A stretch of 64,000 nucleotides of DNA from Bemisia tabaci (GCF_918797505.1 NC_092800.1:310001-374000); one strand, 5' to 3'. Positions 19,060 through 30,976 are shown, numbered from the stretch's first letter. Numbers and translations: made by a program. Notes: generated by a model from the sequence alone, not told the origin.

Positions 19060-19835
19060 GGGACGCTACTTCAATATTAAACTTCCATCGCCTTGCTAAG
19101 GCGCAGGGATACAACTATTTGAACTCTTCGGAACGCGTGAGGTATCACGCCTCAATTGAAGGCGTTTTCGAATCTTCTGTATTTAAATGACGAGATTTTC
19201 CAAATTGTTTTGCATTATATTGTAGATTTGAGTTCCTTTTATTATTTAGTTGAATTACTCAAGCTCCTCAATTTTTAATTATTCTGCAAAAACTATCCAT
19301 TTGCGAAATACAACCCGGGCTTTAACGCCCTTAATTTACGTTCGTTTTTTGCATTTTATTGTAGATTTCAGTTCCTTTTGTTATTTAGTGAAATTATTCC
19401 TGCTTCTTAATTTTTAATTATTCTGCGAAAATTATCTTTTTGCGAAATACAATCCTGGCTTTAATGCCCTTAAACTACGGCCTTGACGGTTGAAACTACA
19501 GTAGCGGCACAGGAAAACCGAAAAACAACGCGAGGTCGCTACTTCAATATTAAACTTCCATCGCCTTGCTAAGGCGCAGGGATACAGCTATTTGAACTCT
19601 CCGGAACGCGTGAGGTATCACGCTTCAATTGATGGCGTTTGCGAATCTTCTGTATTTACATGACGAGATTTTCCGAATTGCTTTGCATTATACTGTAGAT
19701 TTGAGTTCCGTTTATTATTTAGTGTAAATTTCTCCTGCTTCTTAATTTTTAATTATTCTGCAAAAATTATCTGTTTGCAAAATACAATCCTGGCTTTAGC
19801 GGCCTCAAACTACGGCCTTAAGGTCAAAACTGCAT
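19060..19835. repeat. Internal direct repeats in the 18719-20537 element
   Basis: A unit containing GCTACTTCAATATTAAACTT, CCATCGCCTTGCTAAGGCGC and a TTTAATTATTCTGC tail starts near 19070 and again near 19541. Part of the tail (TGTAGATTTCAGTTCC, TTTTTAATTATTCTGC) is repeated once more at 19355-19480. Similarity is high by eye, implying tandem duplication within the transposon. Confidence 0.8.
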
Positions 19836-19847
19836 AGTAACGGCACA

Positions 19848-20276
19848 CAGGGGCGGATTGGTAGTCGAAAAGTTAGGAGGAGACCTAAATGTAAGGGCCC
19901 CTCCTGTCGTTCGGGGGCTCCCCTAAGAAGGTCCGGGGGCCCTCCCCCGGTAAATTTTTAAAATTTCATTTTTTTTAAACATGTAGGCATTATTGGAGTT
20001 GGATTCTACTGTACTTGAACTTCAAAATAACCCATTCTCAGGATTCATCGGGGGTCCCTTCATCACAAATGCTGTTGGTGACCTTCCATGTCTCTTAGAG
20101 ACAAATTTTCAAGGAATTCGGGGCCTTTTAGTGATTAAAAAGGATAAGAAAATCACAACATTACGGGAAAAAAACGATGACTCGAAAAAAATTCGCCGCG
20201 GGGGCCCCTTCGGGACCTCCGCGGCAAATTGTTAGGGGGAGATCGCCTCCCCGCCCCCATGGCCAGTCCGCCCCTG
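19848..20276 (+). mobile_element. hAT-type MITE (AGGGGCGGA family), second copy
   Basis: The ends are CAGGGGCGGATTGGTAG and the complement of CAGGGGCGGACTGGCC. The interior matches the element at 13095-13528 in reverse orientation (for example GGGGCCCCTTCGGGACCTCC and CTCTTAGAGACAAATTTTCA). I could not see a matching 8-bp flanking duplication, so this copy may have been rearranged or the flanks may have mutated. Confidence 0.8.
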
Positions 20277-20537
20277 GTGGGAAATGAACATTGCTCGATT
20301 GAGAAGCTTGCTGAAACCGCTGTAGCGGGCGATTTGACTCACGTAGAGCTTTGAGTTTCTTGTGAGCGGGCAGTTCAAATTCCTCGTAACCAATGTGAAA
20401 TAAAAACGTTAATATCTTCGTTAGGAGTTGATTTCAGTAATTTTCGTTGTGTGAATCGTAGCCTACGTGAAATTCTGGTTAAGAAACATGTATCAGATCG
20501 TTTAAATTCGTACCTTGTCTAGTGTTCCATTCCATTG

Positions 20538-21821
20538 AATGTTACCATTCGTGACCATCCACGAGGAAACTGACCTTAATGCGCCGAATACCAAGGAGTC
20601 TTTAAAATGACAATTAGGTCCTCTATTTTACTCATTCCTGGAAACGCATTACATTTAGCGATAAGGCTACACTATTTTCGGCTCATCCGCAAAAGCCATC
20701 TGCATAGGGAACATTCGAGTGATAGAAGAGGAGTAAGAACAGACAGAAGAAGAAAGGAGAAAGAATAGGAAATAAGAGGTTAAAGCAGAGGAGAAAATAG
20801 GAAAGGAAAAGACGGATTTGAAAATAATGAAGAGGAGATAGATGAAATAAGAGAGACAAAGAAAAAGGAAAATAAGGCAAAAAAGAGAAATGAGTGGGTC
20901 CATGAGGGCCGCTTTTGGGCCCACTTTGAATACCCTTAACTCTACGACTTTTTGCTCATTGAGGGTCTGTATTTTATAGAATGCATCATGTTTCGGTAAT
21001 TTTTGGTCTATTTTCGGGTCTAACGCTGGCCTAACCATAGATCTGGCGGCCAATTTTGGCGAAAATTGCTAGTTTTGCGGGTTTGCGGTCGAATGCCGAA
21101 AAATCTCTCGCCGAAATTGACCTTCAGGCTTGTTAGGAATGTTTCCCTTTCACTTTTGGTTTATCTCAATCTGTGGAAAACTTGAATGAATAAGATTTTT
21201 TTATTTTATCTACTTTAATGAAGTTAATCCCGTTAATTTTATTATATTAAACAAGACCATAAATGACCAAATCATGTTGTATCATGTAAAATGCAACCTG
21301 CACTAAGCAAAAAATCGTACATGCAGTTGAGGACACAGGTCCATTGGAGGAAAACAGATTCCCTAGTCATTCCCTGATTTTCCCTAGAATCTTTCACTCC
21401 TTGATGAGTCCCGGTTTTTCCGGGCTTTAAAAAAGAACATTCCTCACGCATAGATTTTAACTACTTTACCTCAAAGTTGAAAAACAGTCAATACTACTAG
21501 GACTTTGGAAATGTGTCTACAAGTTATCTCGTTGTCATTCCCTCTTGTCATGCCGAGCGTAAAACTCAACTGGGCAAGGATCTCACGGCTCCCAGGTGTG
21601 TGCTGTGTGTCGACTGGAAACCCCGGCTTTGTTGCGAGCACACGGGAGTGTTTGTTGCGGCGAGCCGCCTGGTTTGATTGCCGAGCTAAGAAAGCTGTTT
21701 ACTCTCCGAGAGCAAGTTTACTTATTTCAAACAATATTTGCGCCATCGACTACCTCGGCTTTTCAGAGTACGGACAGAGCTACATCCGTCTTCCTCGAGT
21801 ATACTTGTCAGTATATCTTTA
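20538..21821. other. Intergenic, with a purine-rich tract
   Basis: About 180 bases (20716-20895) are almost pure A/G on the plus strand (GAAGAAAGGAGAAAGAATAG-like). The frames crossing it on the minus strand are hydrophobic low-complexity artefacts. Frames at 21505-21822 and 21596-21868 overlap each other and run into the inverted repeat. I cannot assign a product. Confidence 0.5.
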
Positions 21822-22822
21822 AACCCTCAAAAACATTTTCTGGCAAAAAATCCGGTCGAGGAAATTGACGTGTTACATCTTATTAACCAAAAAAATTCCC
21901 TTTCACCCCTCCAAGAAGGTTGATAAAACTAAGTAAGTAACTATGAGATGGCAAAAAGCTCTCTTAAATTCTCAGGGTCCATCAAGGCCACATATGTCCA
22001 AAAACTTACTCTATATGGTTTAAAAAAAAGAAACAAAAAATAATCCCTTAACAATAAGAAAATTTAAAAAAAAAAAAAAAAACCGATTTTGTGGTTCACA
22101 GATATGTACATAAATCCTTCGAATGAACTTGAAATCACAAAATCGGTCGAGAAAATTTAAATGAATTTTCTCCTTCAATTATGAGTTCCGCAACAAGCAC
22201 GACTCGCTTGAAGCTTTCCATACACGAGCCGCAAGAAACTAATTTCTTCTTTCTTACCTACTGATTGTGAGGAGAGCGGGAGCATTTACTTTTTCCTTCA
22301 TTTATACAGGATGCAACAAGCATGACTCTTGCGTTTGCAGAAACCCTTTCATTAAGGAGATCGCGAGAGCCTTTACCGCGTTCATTTCCAAAAGGGATTA
22401 CTCCAGAATTTCATGCATTTTAATAATTTAAACGATTCATCTGTTCTTCTCTTCTCTCCTTCTGTCCATTGACAGAGATACACAATTTTTCCGACTCACT
22501 GACGCGACCGGCTCGATGCTCTCAGTGAAACGATGCCTTTTTATCCCTGACGCCAGCTTCAGTTTTACCAGTGGACCCATTTTACCACATAGGTACATTT
22601 CAGACTCTTTCGATTAACTTCGCTGCATCTAAATCATGGTTGCTTTTACTGTAAGCTTACCATATGATTTGGATGGTGAGGAGGCTAAAAGTTTTCGTTT
22701 ACTTTTCCATTTTTTCATTTTCACGAAATGGGTCCCATTTGACAAGAAGAGTTACTTAAAGAAATTGAATTAAGTTTCGATATAAGAAAACTCACACCCA
22801 TGCTGTGATGTAAGTGTTATTC

Positions 22823-22861
<39 letters not shown>

Positions 22862-23597
22862 CCTTAGAGGTAATCCACACTTGTTTACGCATCGAGCCGG
22901 TCGCGTCAGTGAGTCGGAAAAATTGTGTATCTCTGTCAATGGACAGAAGGAGAGAAGAGAAGAACAGATGAATCGTTTAAATTATTAAAATGCATGAAAT
23001 TCTGGAGTAATCCCTTTTGGAAATGAACGCGGTAAAGGCTCTCGCGATCTCCTTAATGAAAGGGTTTCTGCAAACGCAAGAGTCATGCTTGTTGCATCCT
23101 GGATAAATGAAGGAAAAAGTAAATGCTCCCGCTCTCCTCACAATCAGTAGGTAAGAAAGAAGAAATTAGTTTCTTGCGGCTCGTGTATGGAAAGCTTCAA
23201 GCGAGTCGTGCTTGTTGCGGAACTCATAATTGAAGGAGAAAATTCATTTAAATTTTCTCGACCGATTTTGTGATTTCAAGTTCATTCGAAGGATTTATGT
23301 ACATATCTGTGAACCACATAATCGGTTTTTGTTTTTGTTTTTTTTTTTTGTAAATTTTCTTATTGTTAAGGGATTATTTTTTGTTTCTTTTTTTTAAACC
23401 ATATAGAGTAAGTTTTTGGACATATGTGGCCTTGATGGACCCTGAGAATTTAAGAGAGCTTTTTGCCATCTCATAGTTACTTACTTAGTTTTATCAACCT
23501 TCTTGGAGGGGTGAAAGGGAATTTTTTTGGTTAATAAGATGTAACACGTCAATTTCCTCGACCGGATTTTTTGCCAGAAAATGTTTTTGAGGGTTTT
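21822..23597. repeat. Large inverted repeat with arms of about 0.7 kb
   Basis: The left arm (21822-22520) and right arm (22892-23597) are reverse complements with very few differences, separated by about 370 bp that includes a T-run (about 22829-22858). Examples are CACTGACGCGACCGGCTCGA at 22498 against TCGAGCCGGTCGCGTCAGTG at 22895. There is no transposase frame. It could be a foldback transposon, a hairpin-RNA (siRNA) source, or a local inverted duplication. Confidence 0.9.
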
Positions 23598-24491
23598 TGT
23601 AGTTTATATCAGCTCGTTTTTGAATGGAGAAAGGTGTGGCCATAAAATATTAAGTAGGTACTATTGGCTATTTGAAAATCCTGAATGAATGGAAAGTAAA
23701 CAACATCTGCTAAAGCACTAACACATTCAGCGGAAATTTTAATAGCACCCACTGACTTTGTGATCAGTCTGGAAATAGGTAGTTGAAAGTAGTGGGGCTA
23801 CCTAAGGTAGTCAAATGTATCAGTACCTATTGGAAAGGCTCACAGGAAAAGGGTGACAGGGGAGGGGGAGGGGTTAAATAGCTATCGAGTTGTCATTTAC
23901 CTGCGTGAGAAAATTAATGGAAAAAGAGTATAACTTATTGTCATAGGCATTACACTGTAAGCTTATTCCAAGTGATAAAATAATTTTGCTCATTTGTTTC
24001 AACTACGCACATCATCCCTCTTAAGCGCACCTATGTTTGTATTAATGCTAGCAGCAAGTTTTTCGATACTGAATTTGATCACTCAGCAACCTATCAGATG
24101 ATAATGGAAATTCATGAGAGCGTTGCCTTATAAATCATAGGTACTCTGTATGGAATGATGAATTATTCATGAAACAACCAGTGAATGAAGTACCTAGTAG
24201 AGCACACATTTTACCAAAATGAGTCTATTTGGTGTGGCATGACTTTAAACCAGCTAGGTATTTTCATGACTTTTGGGATTATTATTCTTTAGAGCATCCA
24301 AACATCCAAACTTTGTTCCTACAGACTCTAGGTACACCATACTCTAAGGAGCATTGTAAAAGAAAAATTGTCGATGATTGCAATGAAATGAGAAATATTT
24401 TCATTTCCCCTGAATACTTAATTTCTCATTGAAAATTTGGCAACAGGCATACTTATCGCATAAAATGATCTTCCTAACTTGAGGGTGCCAG
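23598..24491. other. Intergenic, nothing recognised
   Basis: AT-rich single-copy-looking sequence. The only longer frame (24229-24432, plus) shows no recognisable motif. Confidence 0.5.
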
Positions 24492-24783
24492 CAGCCTGAT
24501 TGTTGAAAGTTTGTGTTTGAAAGGTAGACACAGATGACATTGGTTAAAAGGTGGAGCGTTATTGATCAAATATGTCTTATCGCTGCTTTATCGCGCCTTT
24601 GTCTGGTGGAATGGACAACATACTGTCAGAAACTTAAGAGATGCCTTTAGCTTGTCTAGGGTTCCACCCATCAGAGGCACAACAAAACAGCGACAAGACA
24701 TAGCGCCGACCAATCACGTACCGCCTTTTGACCTATGTCATCTATGTCTACCCGAGAAACACACAATTTCGACAATCAGGCTG
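24492..24783. mobile_element. Foldback MITE (CAGCCTGATTGTTGAAA family), copy 1
   Basis: The ends are CAGCCTGATTGTTGAAA and the complement of CAGCCTGATTGTCGAAAT. Long imperfect arms include GTCTTATCGCTGCTTTATCG against GGCACAACAAAACAGCGACA. A second copy lies at 37871-38162 in P450 intron 2. A target duplication was not clear. Confidence 0.75.
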
Positions 24784-25702
24784 CAGGTTCTGACAATGAA
24801 TACCTATTAAGAGAATTTCTCACTGACCTTATTAAGTATCAGCCATTGCAAAAAAATACCTGCGCATGCAATGAAATAGCTTGTCTTTCTCTTGGATTAA
24901 TTTCGAATAATATCGCTTCACCATAAAATTTGTCAAATCATATACTTGCCCACCTAGTGCCTTAAGTTATTTTAAAAAATGCAATAGCCACGAAGAAAGT
25001 ATTTGGTCGTAATACAGGCATTTTAAGGATAAAATATTGCAAAATTTACCTCTTAGTTTCCTTGAGTTTTTAAGGTTCACTGACAGACATCAACCGAAAC
25101 GGCAATCCCTTGATAAGAGCATTTAGTTAATATATGGAAGGTGATATGCGAGCTTTCCATTTCTTCTCATAAATGATACCAATTGATCTAATCACATTCA
25201 GCCTTGGACGATTAGCGGTGCAGAAACTAGGTAGGTCAATACTGAACTCCGAACACCTGATATTTTACGTGCACTGTTTCACTGGAGTAATTACATGCTG
25301 GGAGCTGAGCTTAGAAAGCACTCGCTAGGTCAAAATGGAATAATACTTCCGTATCACATCTAGCAATAAGTATAAATAGCAATAAGTGGGTGCAAACATA
25401 ACCTTATGACTTGATGTAAACAAACACTCAATACGTGAATGACACAGAGGCTCCCTCTAGCAAACTGGTCCTCATTTAAAACAGAGAACTGAGATTAAAT
25501 ATCCATTAACAGGGTGGAGATTATCCCCTCACATAAGCAGCAAGAAAGAGGGGCGGCGATTTAAACAAAGCTTTCCATTCCGATTTAGGTGGGTATATCC
25601 TCTCACTTACTGGAGCTGATGCGATCAGGCAAGGCTCATAGACAAAGTAAGGATCATGAAGACATACTTCTGGCTGGATAAAAAGATAATTGTTAATATA
25701 AA
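24784..25702. other. Intergenic, nothing recognised
   Basis: No gene, repeat or transposon end is visible apart from isolated short AT-rich motifs. Confidence 0.5.
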
Positions 25703-25935
25703 ATGGATCTTAATGAAACCCTTATACGCCATCCGGCTAACTTAGCTGCGTCCATAGACACCAAGATCGTTGGAATCCGTGCCACCGTTTGCTCTGAATT
25801 CCATTTGAAATCGAATCAATTTTCAGATTAAGGGAGTTGCCTGTGACTAAGAGTGTCGGCCACCCGTTTGTTATCGGGACTTTAGTAGGACGTCATTTTC
25901 CTCGACCGGGGGTGGCTACCGCCACTCTTGATTGT
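25703..25935. repeat. Direct repeat A, copy 1
   Basis: A segment starting AATGGATCTTAATGAAACCC and ending GGCTACCGCCACTCTTGATT recurs almost unchanged at 28637-28836. This copy has about 31 extra bases near 25803-25834 (TTGAAATCGAATC...). The unit itself is unidentified; on the minus strand it is open in one frame in the second copy. Confidence 0.9.
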
Positions 25936-26855
25936 ATTCAGCCTTGATTGACACAATCGCACTTATTCCAATGGAACTAGGTAGAAACTGGCACCTACGT
26001 ATGTTACTACTGTAGTCCTCTTAACAGATAAGCAATTTATTCTGTTACGCTTTTGTACGGAGGAAGAATGGACGCACCCATTTCACATGGTAATCGATGC
26101 AAGAAAATGAAGCCTTCATTGTGTTTTCATCATCAACTTATGAAATTATGAGAATAATACGAGTACATACCTTTCATTAAAGACCTTGTTACTAAAGTTG
26201 GGCAAAATGATGTTTCTAACAACTCCTGACGCAAAATCAAAGAGACTCAGAAGAAACCAATTTGAGCAAATGCTCACAGTCAAAGACCTTTGATTATGTG
26301 ACATTCAGTTGACCTATGATTGAATTGTTCCGAAAAGGGATGGAATTGTGCCTCACATACTCAGGTACGCAAGCCGCGCGTAACAAGAACGGTAGAAGAG
26401 ATGGGAGGATTCCAAGATAAATCATGAAGGAAACATGTTCTTAATGTCAATAACATACACTTCAGAGAAGCATAATCACTCCAGAGCACATAGGTTGATG
26501 GCAAGATATAGAGCGAATAAATTTCGGTCGAAGTTCAGTGACAGTCGCATGTGAAGGCCGAGGCTCATATTCCAGTAATTTTTAGACTTTAGTAGTGAGA
26601 ATACATTCTGTGATGTAAATGCTGCTTCCTTTGGAGAGTTTGGCACAATTTCGGTGTAATTTCGTTAACGTAATTTACCTGAATTACATCTATCGCTTAG
26701 GTCAGGTACTGACATAAACATGACGACATAACCTCACTTAAAATTTTGTCACATATCGTTCAATAAAATAAAGATATCACTTGAACATTTTAAGAGAAAT
26801 TAAGGTATATCGGGCTCCAGGAGAACACGTGAGACGTAATAATAAGAGTACGTAC
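25936..26855. other. Intergenic, nothing recognised
   Basis: AT-rich sequence without long frames or visible transposon ends. Confidence 0.5.
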
Positions 26856-27900
26856 AGAGTCCCTTTATAACCCAGAGTCAAAGACATAAAGACGGAGTGC
26901 TCGTATCTAAAAGCACGGGGAAAAAGTGAAGCTAGGTTCGGCGCTGCGCATTTGTGTGAGTGTGTAAATGAGCGCGGGAATCCATGGCGGCAAACGGAAA
27001 TTTGATTTGAACTTGTCCTCTTGATTTTTCCTTATTTCTTCTTCGAAACGTGTTTTAAATGCTTAAAACGATTATATTAAGAAAGTTCGGTCTGCGTCCT
27101 AATATATTACACCTAATTTTGCTCGGTAACAGGCAGTAATCTCAGATAAAGTTAGTTTTTCTTCTGCTTATGGTGGTTCTGCAGGTTCAAACAGGCCGTT
27201 ACAGTTCTAGATCTACGTTACTCCCAAATGAAATCAGTCGGTCGACGACGGACCGAAACTAACCTAAAGTTAATAAAATATGAGTGTGTACCTGAATTTG
27301 GGCAAAAATCAACCTAAAATACTTTGTTTCCGCAATTTTATTTATTAGTTCCCGCCCTACATTTGAATTCAAACTTGTCCCGATTTCGCCGCCAATCCTC
27401 TAGCCAATAGTAGAGGTGATTGAAAAGAAGCTCTAGAAGCTTCATTTTTTGCTTTTAGTGCTCCGTCTTTATGTCTTTGCCCAGAGTTAAGACAACTCAC
27501 TTTTGGTTAGGCTGAAAGTGGCCTAAAAAAAAATCCAATTCTGATTGGTTCTCGCTCATGGAGGCCGAAACGAGTGCACCAAGATGGCGGTACCTCGAAT
27601 GTGAACAAAAGTAATGAAAATATAACTAAATTGTGGTTTATCAAGAGTGAATTGTTATTTTAATCGCACCAAAATGAAAATATATTAAGAAATTATCCAC
27701 TAATCAATCTAATTTTAAGGCTTTGATCAGTTTTTGTTGATGTTGTTGTTTTTGGATGACAGACATCGGAGGATTCCTTATCCTTGTCCCTCAATATCGT
27801 TCGTTTGAGTGCACTCGTTTCGGCCTCCATGGCCAGCCAAGGCCGGCTGCCAGTCAGCTGATAATCGAGTTGTCTTAACTCTGGGTTATAAAGGGACTCT
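26856..27900. mobile_element. TIR element B (AGAGTCCCTTTATAACCC ends), host of a nested element
   Basis: The ends AGAGTCCCTTTATAACCCAG and CTGGGTTATAAAGGGACTCT are perfect inverted repeats. Continuing inward, once the nested element is removed, GAGTTAAGACAACTC pairs with GAGTTGTCTTAACTC, and TGGAGGCCGAAACGAGTGCA pairs with TGCACTCGTTTCGGCCTCCA. No transposase is visible. Flanking TA may be the target site but is ambiguous. Confidence 0.85.
26879..27479. mobile_element. hAT-type MITE (CAAAGACATAAAGACGGAG ends) nested in element B
   Basis: This 601-bp element has ends CAAAGACATAAAGACGGAG and the complement (CTCCGTCTTTATGTCTTTG). It is flanked by a perfect 8-bp duplication CCCAGAGT (26871-26878 and 27480-27487). 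The duplicated bases are part of the inverted repeat of element B, which proves the order of insertion. Confidence 0.92.
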
Positions 27901-28636
27901 AAATTAGGTAAATCTATTCACAACTAGTTAAAGAGGTTGGTAACGACCGACCAGAAATCACTTGAGATTTTTAAGAAACCAATGAAGTAGTGTATCGGGA
28001 TAAAAGTGGGCGTAATAATATAAGTGTGTAATATTAGTTAGGATCTAAAATGAATTGAACTTTTAAATTAAATCTGTTCATTATTCACAAATAAATACAG
28101 TAGATGGAGGTTGATAACGACGACAGGAATTTCGTTCCCGAAACTCGGACGAACCTGAACAGAATGAACCAATGGCGTTGAACCATTATATTACTGGTTT
28201 TTTTCTAAATTCAAAAATTATAGCTAAAATTTTGAAGGATGTAAGCGGATGCTGGATTATCCGTGAGATAAAGCGCTTTTTTATGTGGCAAAATGAAATC
28301 CTCATATCTTCACGGAGTGCCCTTTATATAGGCTCCATTACGATCTGCGGCCGGGTAAGCGAGAAATCTGTTGTTAAAGATGGTCATGACGGGCAGTTTA
28401 GTCGTATTTTCCGTAATTTCTCTTTTAGAACACCAGGAATGTTAAAAAACTGTAAAAACCCGTGGACACGGTAACATGGCGATTCTTTAGGTACCCACTT
28501 AAGGTTTACCGTTATCGCGGAGTTTGAGTGACTTTCTCAGGACCGTGGATTCTTGAAATTCAAATTTCCCGGCAAAGTGAAAAGTAAAATTTTCGTCGTT
28601 TTGGGTCATTAAGTGCTTATAACTTTTTGAAAACTC
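27901..28636. other. Intergenic, nothing recognised
   Basis: The 100-codon plus frame at 28172-28474 has no recognisable motif. The right edge (28540-28636, with GGGTCATTAAGTGCTTATAA) abuts direct repeat A. Confidence 0.45.
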
Positions 28637-28836
28637 AATGGATCTTAATGAAACCCTTATACGCCATCCGGCTAACTTAGCTGCGTCCATAGACACCAAG
28701 ATCGTTGGAATCCGTGCCGCCGTTTGCTCTGAATTCCATTGCCTGTGACTAAGAGTGTCGGCCACCCGTTTGTTATCGGGACTATAGTAGGACGTCATTT
28801 TCCTCGACCGGGGGTGGCTACCGCCACTCTTGATTA
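28637..28836. repeat. Direct repeat A, copy 2
   Basis: This is a near-identical copy of 25703-25935, lacking about 31 bases present there. A minus-strand frame of 125 codons (28499-28876) crosses it. In copy 1 that frame is interrupted by the indel, so coding is doubtful. Confidence 0.9.
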
Positions 28837-28927
28837 AAATCTCCTTTAAGTATAACGTCCGCGTCCGCCTCGCCATCGAAATCTTCTTTGACGCGAAAAA
28901 AGAAAACTCGTGTCGTGTACCCTACCG

Positions 28928-29156
28928 CCGGGCTAAGGAAGAACGCCGTATGAACATTCGAGAGTTGCCAAATTTTCCTCGATAAAACATGTATTTTTGA
29001 CGACATTCGTGCATATTTTAGATAACGTTGCGTGCAAAATTTTCTGAAAATTGTGGGGAAAAATATTCACAGTTTTGCCAATAAATTCGGTTTTTATCAA
29101 AAGAAACTTGGCAACATCTGAAAGTGCATACCTACGGCGTCCTCCCTTAGCACGGC
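28928..29156. mobile_element. MITE (GCCGTGCTAAGG family), copy 1
   Basis: Imperfect TIRs are GCCGGGCTAAGGAAGAACGC and the complement of GCCGTGCTAAGGGAGGACGC, continuing with GCCGTATGAACATTCGAGAG and TTGCCAA. Related copies are at 32594-32856, 33250-33501 and 36168-36410. Confidence 0.8.
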
Positions 29157-30428
29157 AGCCTAGTGGCATTGACTCATCAATTTGGACTACGAAAAAACCG
29201 TACTTAAACAAATTCTTAAAATGAACGAGTCACTCTGCAAAAAGCGATCATGTTGGAACCATGCTCCGATCATTTTGTTACATCAACATTTACCATGTTG
29301 ATGAGTGATACATAGTACCATGTTACGTCAACATGTCATCATCATGGTAACATTTGGTCTCATCACAACATTGTTTCGTTTTGGGCACTTTGACTCATTT
29401 GGTGCCTTGTTGATAACGTGGTACTATGTTTCACACGCCAGCATGGTCCTTTCTGTCAGGGGTAGGAAACACTTTTGGATCTTTTCGAAGTGAAGTTAAT
29501 GTGAAATTATCAGAGCAAATAGGTACATGAAAAAACAAGAATATTATTTAATTATTTTTTTTTAATTTTCAACCTCCTAACATCAAAATTTCCAAAATTT
29601 AATTTTTAATTTAATTTAACTTAATTTTGTAATAGGCCAGACAGCTTAAATCAAATTTACCGCCAGTCGGGTTCCGTCCACTCTCCGCTCACCAGAGCAG
29701 CGCCTCTGGTGGAGGGAGAGTGGACGACGCCTGATTGGCCGTACAGTTAGTTAGCCGAAGACCGTTTCCCGATCTAGAGAACATGTAAGTTCTTCCCAGT
29801 TTTCACCCCTTTGGGGTGATTGTTTAGCTTTTACTTTCTTTCTCGGATGTGACGGAGTGCGCGGGGGTGGCCGGCGGGTCACTTCGAAACCCTTAAACCC
29901 GTGACTTACTCTTTTCTTATTTCCTTTTACCGTCCTCTCCGGTCGAGCCTCGGAGGCTCGATCCGGATGGCCTCCGAGGCCCGATCGGATTGTGATTCGT
30001 GCTGTTCTTTTTGTTGTATGGATCCCCGAGCCATTACAATTTCTCTAATTTTCCGTGACCTTACCTTGCTACCCATTCCATCAAATAAAACAACAGCTTA
30101 CATTTTAAGTAATTTAGAACTCTAACTTCACATTGAAAAGAAATTAATAGAATTTTCACATTTCACGGTTGAATGTATTATGTATGTAGGGAAGTATCCA
30201 GCCAATTTGTAGGCGCTTTAAGAACGTCATTATAATCGCAATGCACGTACTTAAGCTGTTGTTAAATCGGCTTATACTTCTTGTGTATTTTAAAAATATA
30301 CCTATGCGATGGGATACAAACTAAATAGCTGTTTTTTCATTCTTCAGTGCGTAAGACATCAATAAAATTTTGAAAAAAAACCCTGTGGCAAAACCGTGTT
30401 TCTAGCGAAATTTTACGAGAGAAAAATT
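29157..30428. other. Intergenic, nothing firmly recognised
   Basis: An ACATG/CATGTTG-rich stretch (29250-29440) contains several imperfect palindromes. A GC-rich patch (29655-30010) includes short inverted motifs such as GAGCCTCGGAGGCTC. There is no supported gene. Confidence 0.45.
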
Positions 30429-30436
30429 ACTTAAAT

Positions 30437-30976
30437 CAGTGGTGTCAGTAGCCATGTTTGCAGACGAGCCCCTCGTCAATTTTGAAATAAGGGGCGGGGG
30501 GGGGGTGACCTTTTTTTGATGGGCAGTTAGAGTATATCCGCCAAAGTGTTACCTATTTTCCCTCTGTGATATTCTCCGTCACCCCCACCCCCTTTCTTCT
30601 TTTCTCCCCTCCCCCATTTTTTTACTCCCCAATTCTTCAAATCCCGCATATTTCTTCTCCCCCCCCCCCTCCGTTTTTCTGCAAGAAAAAGTTTCGTTTA
30701 ATTTTTAAAACACAGTGATATGTTTACTCGTGAAAACTACGCTTTGTGCAGTGGAAAAGGAGACAAAACTGCTGATTATATCCTCAAATTGCCTTTAGAG
30801 AACATCAAATTATCAAAATTATGTCAGGGGAAGCCCCCCGGCCCCCCTCACATCCCTTGGAAGGAGTCCACTCAAACTCCCCAGAAACCCGCGGCTGCTC
30901 TGAGGGGGAGAGGTGCTAAGTAATGAAATGGGGGGGGGGGAGCTCGTCGAGAACCTGAGGGGGTATGACACCACTG
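30437..30976. mobile_element. hAT-type MITE (CAGTGGTGTCA ends)
   Basis: This 540-bp element begins CAGTGGTGTCAGTAG and ends with the complement of CAGTGGTGTCATACC. The flanks ACTTAAAT (30429-30436) and ATTTGAAT (30977-30984) match at 6 of 8 positions, consistent with an aged 8-bp duplication. The interior has G-runs and C-runs. Confidence 0.75.

Larger units (their letters stand above)
18719..20537. mobile_element. Long-TIR non-autonomous DNA element (ACYACTAGAYAAGGT family), long copy
   Basis: The left end CAATGGACCACTAGATAAGG and the right end (complement of AACACTAGACAAGGTACGAA) continue as inverted repeats of about 130 bp, including TGATACATGTTTCTTAACCA and ACGAAAATTAC. A shorter copy of the family is at 55170-55713. 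The interior holds direct repeats (19060-19830) and a nested AGGGGCGGA element (19848-20276). No transposase frame was found and no clear target duplication was seen. Confidence 0.7.

Noticed and set aside
20667..21053. 128-codon minus frame with many Leu/Phe/Ser
   Set aside because: It comes from reading a purine-rich tract on its opposite strand; low complexity.
21505..21923. Three overlapping plus frames
   Set aside because: Different frames of the same DNA, running into an inverted repeat; no recognisable domain.
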